From assembly GCF_008629675.1 (NCBI RefSeq), contig NZ_VWOX01000009.1, positions 62,001 through 126,000 on the forward strand: a stretch of 64,000 nt of DNA. The letters are read 5' to 3'. Each line of letters starts with the position of its first letter. Positions within the stretch are counted from its first letter, which is position 1. This DNA is from Roseiconus nitratireducens (GTDB lineage Bacteria > Planctomycetota > Planctomycetia > Pirellulales > Pirellulaceae). This document shows positions 43,103 through 52,400 of this stretch, piece by piece. The position numbers and the translations under genes were made by a program. The notes beneath the pieces are model-generated. The model saw only the letters and a list, made by a program, of their open reading frames with translations, did not search any database and was not told the origin of the DNA.

Positions 43103-43882
43103 ATGCGAATCGCGATCTTGCTGTTGAGCTTCCTGCCGTTTCTCTACTACGCATCCAAAGACAACGCTTTTCACTTTCGCGGCCGACGGGTGACGATGGC
43201 CGAACATTTGCTGCACCTGGCAATCGGCGTGACCCTGTTTCTGGTGTTCGCCCAGGCGGTGCTGGGAAACCTGGTCCTGATGACCGTGGCACTGATACTG
43301 TTCCTGATCGCCGGTGCGGTCGACGAGTACGTTTGGCACCGCGGGATCCCGGCCGAAGAGTCAGACCTGCACGCCAAGGAACATCTCGCGTTGCTGATCT
43401 TTGTCGTCGTGGCCTTGGTCGTCGACTGGTTGGACGGCCACCAGTGGACATTGCCACCAGAACTGTCCGGACCCTTCGGCTGGGAATCCGCGATCGACGG
43501 AGCGCCACGTCCGACTCACGCACACGATTGGTGGCGAGCGGTGGCGTTCCCGGCCTTTCTGCTGCCGTATGCTTACTACGGCCTGAATGACAACTTGCAT
43601 CATTTTCGCCACCGCGCCGTCAGTTGGAACGAACGCCTGCTGCACGTGACAATCGTGCTTGCGCTGTTGACGGTCATTTCGCACGCGATCGCCGGGCACA
43701 CCTCGCTGATGCTGGTCGGACTGGTGCTGTTTCTGTCGGCGAGATCAGCGGACGAATGGATCTTTCACCGACGTCTGCATCCCTCCGAGATCGAACAACA
43801 CGCCAAGACCCACTTCGCATTTCTCGGTTTCTTGATCGCCGTCACCGCCACCGATGTGTTCGCGCGGCTGGCCGGAACCTGA
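43103..43882 (+). CDS. Polytopic membrane protein with internal duplication, possible metal-binding enzyme
   Basis: 259 aa from MRIAILLLSFLPFLYYASKD. Two halves (about residues 11-108 and 154-250) align without gaps. Each has LPxxYY, N..HFR, E..LLH, a TM, LFL, then DE...HR and HAK.H. The conserved pairs are H24/H167, E34/E177, H38/H181, D74-E75/D217-E218, H79/H222, H90/H233 and H94/H237. That His/acidic pattern within membrane helices resembles a metal-site layout, but I know no family that fits. It is the first gene of the six-gene operon that also codes for an Lgt-like protein, a ferritin-like protein and a radical SAM enzyme. Stop to next ATG is 16 bp. Confidence 0.7.
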   Translation: MRIAILLLSFLPFLYYASKDNAFHFRGRRVTMAEHLLHLAIGVTLFLVFAQAVLGNLVLMTVALILFLIAGAVDEYVWHRGIPAEESDLHAKEHLALLIFVVVALVVDWLDGHQWTLPPELSGPFGWESAIDGAPRPTHAHDWWRAVAFPAFLLPYAYYGLNDNLHHFRHRAVSWNERLLHVTIVLALLTVISHAIAGHTSLMLVGLVLFLSARSADEWIFHRRLHPSEIEQHAKTHFAFLGFLIAVTATDVFARLAGT

Positions 43883-43898
43883 CTGTAAAAGAACGTTC

Positions 43899-44666
43899 AT
43901 GGATCTTTCCATTCCCCACTTGTATCCACTTTACGCGTTGCCAGTGCTGCTGGCGCTGCTGGTGGGGATGTGGTTCCCCGTGACCGGACATTTGCGAGAT
44001 CAGCAGCTGAAACGCCAGTACTACCGCGTGCAGCTGGTGACATTCGTCAGCGCGGTGCTGGGAGCCAAGCTGACTTTTCTATTCGGTGAGTTCCTGTGGC
44101 CGCTGCGTCCGCTGGACAGCTGGGAACAGGTCGTCTATTCGGGTCGATCGATTGTGGGGGCACTGATCTTCGGTCTGTTGGGCGCCGAGTTGGCAAAACC
44201 GTTCTTCCGCTATCCACTTCCGCCCAACGACCGGTTCGCCGCTCAGTTGCCGTTTGCCTTTGCGATCGGAAGATTGGGGTGCTTGTTCTCCGGATGCTGC
44301 CGCGGCACCCCCTTTGAAAGTCCCTGGTCGGTGACGTACTCCGACGGGATCGCCCGCCACCCGGCGCCCCTCTATGAAATCCTGTTTCAACTGCTGGCCG
44401 GGTGCGTGGCGCTCTGGCTGGTCAAAAAACAACGGCTGTCTGGCTGCGTGTTTTCGGTCTATCTGATGGCGTACGGGAGCTTCCGGTTTTTCTCCGAGTT
44501 TCTGCGTGAGACGCCGAAACCGATGGGCTCTCTGTCGGGATATCAATGGTTGTCAATTCTGATGGTGGTTTTGGGTGGGATTTTTTATCGCCGCAATCTG
44601 CTCCGAAGAGAACGAGATCGGCAGACGAACGACTTGTCTGACCCGACCGTCGCCACCAGCCTTTAA
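43899..44666 (+). CDS. Lgt-like (prolipoprotein diacylglyceryl transferase family) membrane protein
   Basis: 255 aa, about 7 TM segments. Lgt-type landmarks: GRSIVGALIFGLLGAELAKP (83-101), GRLGCLFSGCC (124-134), SPWSVTYSDGIARHPAPLYE (141-160) and RFFSEFLRE (196-204). Against true Lgt the HGG loop is replaced by VGA, and a C128/C133/C134 cluster appears. So it belongs to the divergent Lgt-like group rather than being the housekeeping enzyme. Lipid (diacylglycerol) transfer or modification is inferred from the fold. The operon places it next to a radical SAM enzyme of lipid-synthase type, which makes a lipid substrate attractive. Confidence 0.8.
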   Translation: MDLSIPHLYPLYALPVLLALLVGMWFPVTGHLRDQQLKRQYYRVQLVTFVSAVLGAKLTFLFGEFLWPLRPLDSWEQVVYSGRSIVGALIFGLLGAELAKPFFRYPLPPNDRFAAQLPFAFAIGRLGCLFSGCCRGTPFESPWSVTYSDGIARHPAPLYEILFQLLAGCVALWLVKKQRLSGCVFSVYLMAYGSFRFFSEFLRETPKPMGSLSGYQWLSILMVVLGGIFYRRNLLRRERDRQTNDLSDPTVATSL

Positions 44667-44680
44667 CGGGGAACAATGGG

Positions 44681-44983
44681 ATGTCGAATCATGAAAAACC
44701 CGGTGACGGTGGCGAGCAGCGGCAAAACCGTGAACCAAGCGGCGGAAAGCAAGCTGGCGACCAGCAGGCCGCGGAGACGCCGCCCGAAAACCCGTCGCCC
44801 TATGCTCGCCCGATCGAATCCACCACGCCCGGGCCGCGGCCCCAATCCGTTCCACGGAAATCACACAGCACAGCGGCTTCGATCTTCACCAGCCTGATCG
44901 TGATCAGCCTGCTGGCCGTGGTCGTCATTTTTGGGTTGTTCTTTGGCTTGTGCGTTGCCGGTCCAGGGATACAAGGAAACTGA
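44681..44983 (+). CDS. Small single-TM hypothetical protein
   Basis: 100 aa from MSNHEKPGDGGEQRQNREPS. A hydrophilic, Pro/Gln-rich N-terminal 65 residues precede one TM (IFTSLIVISLLAVVVIFGLFFGLCVAG). Disordered cytosolic tail plus anchor; no known family. It is 14 bp after the Lgt-like stop and 1 bp before the ferritin-like ATG, so it is clearly a cistron of the operon and may act as a membrane adaptor for the soluble enzymes. Confidence 0.7.
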   Translation: MSNHEKPGDGGEQRQNREPSGGKQAGDQQAAETPPENPSPYARPIESTTPGPRPQSVPRKSHSTAASIFTSLIVISLLAVVVIFGLFFGLCVAGPGIQGN

Positions 44984-44984
44984 C

Positions 44985-45701
44985 ATGTTCATCATCAACG
45001 CCATCAAGTCGCGGCTCCACCGCGATGTGGTTGCCAACCCGATCGCTCATGGTTGGGTTCTGAATCTTTACCTGCATGGGGAACGCTACCCGGAAACGGT
45101 GTGCGATTATTTCCAAAGCGAATTTGCTCCCACGCGTGACCTGGCGGACAGCATCGACCGCCACGCATCTGACGAAGCAAAGCATGTGCGACTTTACACC
45201 CACGCGTTGACGACGATTGGCCAACCCATCGTCCCAATTGCGCCCCCGTTCGTTTTCAACGATGTGGTCCGATCCTTCACTCCGGGGACGTTCCACGTCC
45301 TACCGGACGACCCCGACGAGGTCCGCCGTTTCAAATTGGCAAACTTCATGGCCCACGCCCATTTTCTGGAGAAGCGTGTCGGTCATTCGATCGAATACCA
45401 CGCCGAAGCGTGCGGCGCTGGCGGCCGCGGTGCGGCGGAGAAATGTGTGTTCGCTGTCATGCGGGACGAAGCCCGGCACGTCGACTACACCCTGGAGGCG
45501 GTCCGCGACCTGGTCACCCGTCGACGGGCGACCGCGATCCTGGAAACACACCGGCGTGCCGAAGCCAAGGCCAATCTCCATTTTTCGCGCCGGCTGTTGC
45601 GGACGTTTCGACACCGCTTTGACGACGGGATTCGCCCTCACCAAATACTGCTCAATCGGATCTGCCAACTTTTCCTCGACGGAGCCGACCGGTTTGCGTG
45701 A
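44985..45701 (+). CDS. Ferritin-like di-metal protein
   Basis: 238 aa from MFIINAIKSRLHRDVVAN. AAGGA lies upstream of the ATG. Helix pairs carry the ligand motifs DEAKH (about 63-67) and DEARH (about 161-165), with further acidic candidates near E129. Two ExxH sites 98 residues apart are the signature of ferritin-like di-iron or mixed-metal oxygenases (MiaE- or AurF-like layouts). Probably an oxygenase or hydroxylase on a bulky substrate; soluble. It overlaps nothing and is followed after 4 bp by the radical SAM gene, which suggests stoichiometric expression. Confidence 0.8.
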   Translation: MFIINAIKSRLHRDVVANPIAHGWVLNLYLHGERYPETVCDYFQSEFAPTRDLADSIDRHASDEAKHVRLYTHALTTIGQPIVPIAPPFVFNDVVRSFTPGTFHVLPDDPDEVRRFKLANFMAHAHFLEKRVGHSIEYHAEACGAGGRGAAEKCVFAVMRDEARHVDYTLEAVRDLVTRRRATAILETHRRAEAKANLHFSRRLLRTFRHRFDDGIRPHQILLNRICQLFLDGADRFA

Positions 45702-45705
45702 CAGG

Positions 45706-47223
45706 ATGAAAATCTCGCTGCCCGTTTTGAATCTGGAATCCGCCCAGCCGTCCGATCTGCCCCTGACTCCGATTCGAACCCGCCTTCAGGGACTGAGTCA
45801 ACGCGACGTCGTGGTGTGGTTCGAATTGCGTGACAGCGATCGGCTGCTGAAGACCACGATCAGCTTATGCCCGAGTTGCCTTCGGCATGTTCCCGCCGCC
45901 GTCTACACGGCCGACGGTCGCGTCTGGATCAAAAAGCAATGTCCGGAACACGGATTGAGCGAAGCGGTCATCGAGAACGACGAACAGTTTTACTTTCTGT
46001 CTAACAAGGATTGCTGCGGGAAGCGGTATCGCGACGACCGCTTGTTGACGTTCCCGACCTACCAGACGGGCTGCTGCGGCGGCGACCAGACCTGCGGAGA
46101 CGGCCCGGCAAACGCCAGCGATCCGCGATTCCCGTGGACCGACCAGTCCCAAAACAAGAGTTGCACGGTGCTGGTCGAAATCACCAACGCATGCAACCTG
46201 AGTTGCAAGGTTTGCTACAGCGACGCCCGCGGCGATCGGGTCCTGTCACTGGACGCGTTTCGGTCTTACATGACGCAGTTGATCCACGAAAAGAACGGCT
46301 TGGACTCTGTTCAATTGACCGGTGGTGAAGCGTTGCTGCACCCGCAGTTTTGGGAAATGATCGGCTTTTTGAATGATCAACCGGGAGTGCGAAAGATCTA
46401 CCTGCCCACCAACGGACTGCTGCTCGATCGTCCGGAAGTCGCCCAACGACTGGTACCGTTTCGTGACAAGTTGATGGTGCTGCTGCAGTTCGATGGCCAC
46501 TCGGCCGACGCCAACCTCAATCTGCGTGCCGCAAACCCGACGCATGTTCGTGAAAGGGTGATCCAGCGGCTGGAAAAGTTGGGGATCGTCATGCAACTGA
46601 CCATGACGCTGACTCGAGGTGTCAATGACGCTGAAGTCGGCTGGGTGATCGACACCGCCATGCGTCACTCCCATATCAAGTTGGTCGCGTTGCAGCCGGT
46701 AACCTACTCGGGACGTTACCAGCTGGCGCGAGAACCAATCGATCGATTGACTTTGTCGGACGTGGTGAAGTGCGTGACGAGCCAGGCAGCAACGCGGATC
46801 CGTGACCAGGATTTCGTCCCCATCCCGTGCAGCCATCCCAACTGCGGATGGTTGACGTTGTTCGTCCGGCGTCGGGCATTGAAATTCAACGTCACGCGAC
46901 ATGTCGATTTGGCCCGCGTGACCGAACAGGTCGCCTACAAAACCATCTTGGATCGGTCCCAGATTCGCAAGATGGTGGGATCCTCACGCCCGCAGTGGGG
47001 CAGCCGATTGCTCGGTGCGATCGGACGCCGACTGGTTCGACCAACGGACCTGTTCGGGATTGCGATCAAGCCCTTCATGGACTGCTACAACTATGACCAG
47101 GATCGGATCGCCAACTGCTGCCATCACTTGATGGACACCCACGGTCGCGCCGTTTCGTTTTGCGAGTACAATGCGCTGCTTCGTGAGCGAGATCCCTGGT
47201 CGGATCGTCCACGATTGGAATAA
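45706..47223 (+). CDS. Radical SAM enzyme of the MJ0619/tetraether lipid synthase type
   Basis: 505 aa from MKISLPVLNLESAQPSDLPL. The N-terminal Cys domain has C55-x2-C58 (CPSC) and the CPEHG at C79. The SAM cluster is C163-x3-C167-x2-C170 (CNLSCKVC), with GGE at 206-208. The C-terminal half has C375/C380 (CSHPNCG) and the C460...C471/C472 segment FMDCYNYDQDRIANCCHH, features of the MJ0619-like group, which includes methanogen pterin methyltransferases and archaeal tetraether lipid synthase (Tes). So extra iron-sulfur clusters are expected. The frame is open far upstream, but the ATG four bases after the ferritin-like stop is the natural start. Confidence 0.88.
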   Translation: MKISLPVLNLESAQPSDLPLTPIRTRLQGLSQRDVVVWFELRDSDRLLKTTISLCPSCLRHVPAAVYTADGRVWIKKQCPEHGLSEAVIENDEQFYFLSNKDCCGKRYRDDRLLTFPTYQTGCCGGDQTCGDGPANASDPRFPWTDQSQNKSCTVLVEITNACNLSCKVCYSDARGDRVLSLDAFRSYMTQLIHEKNGLDSVQLTGGEALLHPQFWEMIGFLNDQPGVRKIYLPTNGLLLDRPEVAQRLVPFRDKLMVLLQFDGHSADANLNLRAANPTHVRERVIQRLEKLGIVMQLTMTLTRGVNDAEVGWVIDTAMRHSHIKLVALQPVTYSGRYQLAREPIDRLTLSDVVKCVTSQAATRIRDQDFVPIPCSHPNCGWLTLFVRRRALKFNVTRHVDLARVTEQVAYKTILDRSQIRKMVGSSRPQWGSRLLGAIGRRLVRPTDLFGIAIKPFMDCYNYDQDRIANCCHHLMDTHGRAVSFCEYNALLRERDPWSDRPRLE

Positions 47224-47258
47224 ACGACCCGCGCCCGCTGGATAAGTTTCGCCTTGTC

Positions 47259-47969
47259 ATGAAACCGATCGTACAGATTTCTCTTGACGTCACTGAGATT
47301 ACCGAAGCCATTGAACTGGCCGAAATGGCAATGCGCTCCGGCGTGGATTGGTTGGAAGCCGGGACTCCGTTGATCATTGCCGAAGGCATGCATGGCGTTC
47401 GGGCACTTCGCGAACGATTCCCCGACGTCCCAATCGTCGCGGACCTGAAGACGATGGACGGCGGCTACCTGGAAGCGGAACTGATGGCCAAGGCCGGCGC
47501 GACCCACGTGGTGGTGATGTCGCAGGCCCACGACGAAACCATCAAGTGTGTGGTCCAAGCCGGAAAGGATTTTGGCGTCCGCGTGATGGGAGATAACCTG
47601 GCCAGCGAAAACATGGTGGACGGAGCCAAAAAGCTGGCCGATCTGGGATGCGATTTCGTGATCCATCACATCGGGTACGACGAGCGGCGTGGAATCGCCG
47701 CAGCCGGAGGACGATTCCCGAGCCCTATGGACCAACTGCGGGAGGTCGTCGCGGCGGTTCCCGTCCCGGTGCAAGCCGTCGGCGGCCTGTCCATTCAGCA
47801 GGCGATCCAGACGCCGCGTTATGGAGCCCCGCTGGTCGTTTTGGGCGCTCCGCTGACGATCGACGCCGACAGTTTCCAGACCGCCAGCGGCGACGTCGAA
47901 GGCGCCCTGCGTGAAATCTGCCAGCAGGTTCATGGCCACGGCGAAGTGCCGGTCGGCGGAACCGAATGA
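47259..47969 (+). CDS. 3-hexulose-6-phosphate synthase
   Basis: 236 aa. HUMPS/OMP-decarboxylase barrel with the ADLKTMDGG signature (D62, K64, D67) and HHIGYDERR later, typical of HPS. It condenses formaldehyde with ribulose 5-phosphate, or runs in reverse to make ribulose 5-phosphate in some lineages. It follows the radical SAM gene by 35 bp and ends the operon. Planctomycetes carry tetrahydromethanopterin-linked C1 genes, so a link with the pterin-methyltransferase reading of the radical SAM enzyme is possible. No phi (isomerase) gene is seen next to it. Confidence 0.87.
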   Translation: MKPIVQISLDVTEITEAIELAEMAMRSGVDWLEAGTPLIIAEGMHGVRALRERFPDVPIVADLKTMDGGYLEAELMAKAGATHVVVMSQAHDETIKCVVQAGKDFGVRVMGDNLASENMVDGAKKLADLGCDFVIHHIGYDERRGIAAAGGRFPSPMDQLREVVAAVPVPVQAVGGLSIQQAIQTPRYGAPLVVLGAPLTIDADSFQTASGDVEGALREICQQVHGHGEVPVGGTE

Positions 47970-48085
47970 ACCGCTGCACTGCAAAGCACAGCACTGCACT
48001 GTACTGCCCTGCCCCACCCTGCTCTGCTCCGCCGTGCGACGGTTCGGCATCGGCCGGCACGCCTGCCAGCAGCGGCGACGGCGGC
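47970..48085. other. Short-motif-rich spacer between convergent genes
   Basis: The gap is packed with short CACTGC/CCCTGC-like motifs on the plus strand (GCACTGCAAAGCACAGCACT and onward). No clear hairpin with a T-run; its origin may be slippage. Confidence 0.5.
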
Positions 48086-49459
48086 TTACAGTCCTGCCAA
48101 TCGCCGGTCGGAGTCGCCAAACCGATCTTGCTTGACGTCCATCCGATCCATGATCGACAGGTACATGCTGCACAGCCGTCGGTCGTCGTCGTCCTTGCCG
48201 ACATAGTCAAGCACGCGACCGGTTTCCAACGTCCCGCGAAGACCGCCGGTCAATAACACGGGCACCTTGCTGGAGTCGTGCGCGTTGCCTGACCACATGC
48301 TGGAAATGAACAGCAGACAGGAATTGTCCAGCACGGTGGAGTCACCTTCGGGCATCGAGTCCAGTTTTTTCGCCAGGTAGGCATACTGACTGCAGTAGTA
48401 ACGTGAAATCCGTTCGTACTCGTCGGACTTGTCACGGTGTGACGCAGAGTGGTGCGTGCTTTTGACATCCAGGAATGGGTAAAACAATCCGGACAGGTCA
48501 CGGTTCAACAGCAGTGTCGCCACCCGTGACTTGTCGGTCTGGAATCCCAACGCCACGATGTCGCACATCAGCCGCATGTGATCGCGGATGTCTTCGGGCA
48601 GCCCGTCATCGGGACGCGGCATGCGGGCCAATTCTTTGCCGCGATCGTTGGCCCGTTCCTGCGCCTTTTCGCGTGCCGTCCGCATCGAAGCCGCACGCTT
48701 CTCGACCTCCCGAACGCTATTCAAGTATTCGTCCAACTTCGCACGGTCGCTGCGGCTGACGCGCAGTGCCAGCGACTTTGCGTCCTCGCGAACACGATCC
48801 AGAATACTCTCATTCCGCCGACTGCCCTGGTTGTCAAACAACGCGTCGAATGCCAACGAGGGATACACCTCCATCGGAACGGGCGACGTTTTGTTCTGCC
48901 AGGAAATGTGTGAACTGTAGGCCATTGAGAAGTTGGTCTCGTGATAGCCCGTCACCGGCTGCTCGCAACCGAGCACCAGGCTGGGAACGACCGTCTGATC
49001 CTGGAAATGGTTGGCCAGCACCTGGTCCATGCTGATGTCGCCGCGAAGCTCCGCGCCCCTCTGCAGCGAAGCCCCGGAAAGAATGTTTCCCGTCTGGCCC
49101 GGGTGAATCCCCACGTCGGTCGCATTCTCGTTGAACAGGCCGGTGATGAAATTCATCTTGTGCTTGATCGGCTCCATCGGTGCCAGGCTTTTGCCCAACT
49201 CCATCTGCTCTCCGGAACCCTTGGCCCACCAGTGATCACTGTTGATCCCGCAGCCCATGAAGACGGCGGCAAAGCGCTTGGGTGCGTCGGTCGGACTGCC
49301 GCCGACCACGGTCTCGCTTCCCCAGACCGGAATCGATTCCATCCACGGCAACGTCATTGCGACACCGGCACCGCGCAGAACCGTTCGACGCGACAGTCGC
49401 GAATCCACGGCTGCGGATCGGCCAGACGGCGTCCCGAAATTCAATTTGGATTGTTTCAT
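48086..49459 (-). CDS. DUF1552 family protein (Tat-exported)
   Basis: 457 aa. Twin-arginine signal LSRRTVLRGAGVAMTLPWME, then family body: KRFAAVFMGCGINSDHWW, ISMDQVLANHF, SSHISWQNKTSPVP and LDNSCLLFISSMWSGNAHDSSKVPVLL. It is the second DUF1552 gene in the window, shorter than 20860-22293 and different in detail, so not a recent copy. It lies 27 bp downstream of a DUF1592 gene on the same strand, forming the standard pair. Confidence 0.9.
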   Translation of the reverse strand: MKQSKLNFGTPSGRSAAVDSRLSRRTVLRGAGVAMTLPWMESIPVWGSETVVGGSPTDAPKRFAAVFMGCGINSDHWWAKGSGEQMELGKSLAPMEPIKHKMNFITGLFNENATDVGIHPGQTGNILSGASLQRGAELRGDISMDQVLANHFQDQTVVPSLVLGCEQPVTGYHETNFSMAYSSHISWQNKTSPVPMEVYPSLAFDALFDNQGSRRNESILDRVREDAKSLALRVSRSDRAKLDEYLNSVREVEKRAASMRTAREKAQERANDRGKELARMPRPDDGLPEDIRDHMRLMCDIVALGFQTDKSRVATLLLNRDLSGLFYPFLDVKSTHHSASHRDKSDEYERISRYYCSQYAYLAKKLDSMPEGDSTVLDNSCLLFISSMWSGNAHDSSKVPVLLTGGLRGTLETGRVLDYVGKDDDDRRLCSMYLSIMDRMDVKQDRFGDSDRRLAGL

Positions 49460-49486
49460 CAGTTCGATCGTGTTTGGAAAACCGTG

Positions 49487-52400
49487 TTACCGTTCAAGTT
49501 TGACGTTGATTCGCTGGTTCAAAAACGCGGGGCTCGTGACAATGACTTCGACCAGCGAGGAGAATCGATGGTCGCTTTTCTCGAGCGTCGTTTTCATCTG
49601 AGCAATCGTCAACTCGTCAGAAAGTTGCAACGATCGGCTCAGGGCGTAGGTGAGTAGCTTCCGGCAGAAATTCTCGACAAAGTCGTCCTGCCGCTCGCGT
49701 CGAATGTAGTCCCGTAGCCCCGACAGTCCCTCACCCTCGCTGTCGTCGGGGAACATGACGTGAGAATCGACCGCGCGTCCACCGAAGTCTTCCAGTCGCC
49801 GCTCGCCGACCGGACCGTAGTTCTCAAACACCAGGCCGAAGGAGTCGATTCGTTCATGGCAGGCGGCGCAGCTGGGATCGGCGCGGTGCCTCGCGAGGGC
49901 TTCGCGTAATGTCAATTCGCCCAGCTTGGACTCATCTTCGGGCAACTCCGGAACCGCTGCCGGGGGCGCGGGAATCTGTTCCCCCAGAATGCGTTTGACG
50001 ACCCAGTTACCACGTTTGACGGGGCTGGTGCGCAGTCCAGGTGAGTTTGCCGTCAGGAACACGCCCATGGGCAACAAGCCGCCGCGGCCAAACCGCCCGG
50101 TATTCTCCATCCGGATCCAACCGCCGTTGGTTGCCGACACCTTGTCGACTTGTGCCGCGTACGCATCGCTCATCCCGTAGTGGCGGGCAAGTTGTTCGTC
50201 GACAAACGTGAAATCCCCGTACAGCAGATCCAGCACCGAGGCCTGATCGGAAATCACATGCATCATCAACCGGATCGGCTCTTCGTACATGGATTGACGC
50301 AAGCCGTCGGTGAACCCCTGGAACCGTTCCCGGTCCACCCCGTTGTGTTCTTGAAACCGGCGAAAATCAAGCCAATTGCCGGCGAATTCCGTGACGAAGC
50401 CACGCGCCCGCGGGTCACGCGACATGCGCCGCGTTTGCGCTTCCAGGACGTCGTGTCGATGCAGCTCGCCTGCTCGGGCCAGGTCCAACAGCTCGTCGTC
50501 CGGCATGCTGGCCCACAGGAAGTAACTCAAGCGACTTGCCAAAGCAAAATCGTCCAGCGGCTGAATCTCCGTCGGTTGTTCACCGTCGCCAGAGCGGCTG
50601 GGCAAGTCCACCCGATAGCAGAAATGGGGCGACATCAACGTTGCGACCACACAATCCCGGATGGCTTCATCGTGACTGAGCCCATCTTGATCCCGCAACG
50701 AATGATAGAAGGATCGCAGCTGGTCACGCTCTGGCTGAGTCAACGGTCGTCGAAACGCCCGCTGGGCAAAATCGATCATCGCTTCGACGTGAACCGATTG
50801 CGACGCTTCCCATTGATCTTCCCACCACCGAAACGATTGCGACATGTCGTCGAAGTAGCGGCCGATGGCCTGCAGCGCCTCAGGATTGCCGCCCACACGT
50901 TCCGCTTTCTCCAAATAGGCGGCTTTCAGCCCCTGCACCTTGGCTTCCGAAGTGCAATCTTTGTCTTCGGCCCGGTAGCGGTCGAACTGCGAATCTCGCA
51001 TGAAGCTGGAATCGGTTCGGTCGAACCAGATGAACGCCGCATACTGACGCTGCGGCGCCCTGCAGACAAAATCCAGCTCGGTCCACAAGCGGTCCAACTC
51101 GCGACGCTCCGCATCGCTGAGCATCAGATCGTACAGCGGAGCGTCGTCGCGAAAGTAGCCGGCCTGGTTGTGAAATCCCGCGCTCAAATAACGACCGGTC
51201 CGCTCCTTTTCCTCTTCCGGATCCAGATAGACGCGTGCTCGTTCGGAAACGTAAAACTTGTCGGGAAAAATCGAACAAAACTCTTCAAACGTTTGCTCGT
51301 ATTGCTCCAGAGCGGCGGGATCATCGGGCAGTTTCATCGCCGCGGAAGCTTCCGAACCGGCCGGCAAGGAAAGATCGTCCAGCTTCGCTTCGATCACGTC
51401 CGGGGCACCTCCGGCGTAGCGACGACGATTGGCGACGAATTGACGGTTCTTCCACAGCACCAACGGTTGCGATCCGTCATGAACCTCTGGCGTCGTCAAG
51501 TTGCTGACGTTGTGGACCAATTGTCGGCGGAGCGTGACGATGAAGTCCCGCATCTGCTCGCACTGTTGCCTGGCCTGGGAGGTTGCTTCGGGTCCATCGC
51601 CGGTTGGAAGCTGACGCCACAAGTGTTGCAGGGCGGCGATCGGCCCTTGCTGACGTGGTGGACCCGTCAGGATTTGCCATAGCGTGGACGCGTAGCGGGC
51701 GCTGAGCGGTTTGGTCCCATCGGATTGGGCTGAATCGTGCTGGCCGCTTTCGCGAGCGGAAAGGAACTCTTGCAACGCCTTCCGATCCCCGTCGGTCCGC
51801 GAAGGATCGGCCTGTTGAAAATGCCATAAGGCCAGCAGGTAGTCGGCATAGTCGGTCCGCTGCCGATGGTAGAAATCGATGATTCGATTGACGCAGTACT
51901 TGTCGCGGTCCGTAAAAGTCATCACCGGGTGCGGCGCGAACTCCAGCCCTCCCGGGGCGAGCACGAGATGGTCCGAAACCATCCTCGCCGCTTCCAAGTA
52001 TTTCTTGATCAGGGAAGGCGACATCGTCAACGATTCACCCGTGTTGTCGAAACCGGCCTCGTTGGCGGGATCCACCGGGAAGGACTCCGCCGGTCGGATA
52101 TCAACACCTGTCAGATCGCGGATGGTGTAGTTGTACTCCGCATTACTCAACCGACGTGCCAGAACAATCCCCGGATCGCCGCTGGTGCGTTTGGCCTCCG
52201 AGTCGCGAAGTTCAGTGATCCAGTGCAGGACTTTCTTCACCTCCGAATCTGATGGCCGCTCACCGGCATCCGGAGGCGGCATCTCGCCGGCTTCCAAGCG
52301 ATCCATCACGACCGCCCAGCGACGAAAGTTACCAGCCACCGAGGCGGCGTCTTGGTCGGCGGTCAGGTCCAGGTCCCCTTGAGCGTCGGCCGCGGAATGG

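Noticed and set aside
50150-51682. 510-aa plus-strand frame inside the long DUF1592 gene
   Set aside because: Antisense shadow in high-GC DNA; the minus-strand gene is strongly supported.
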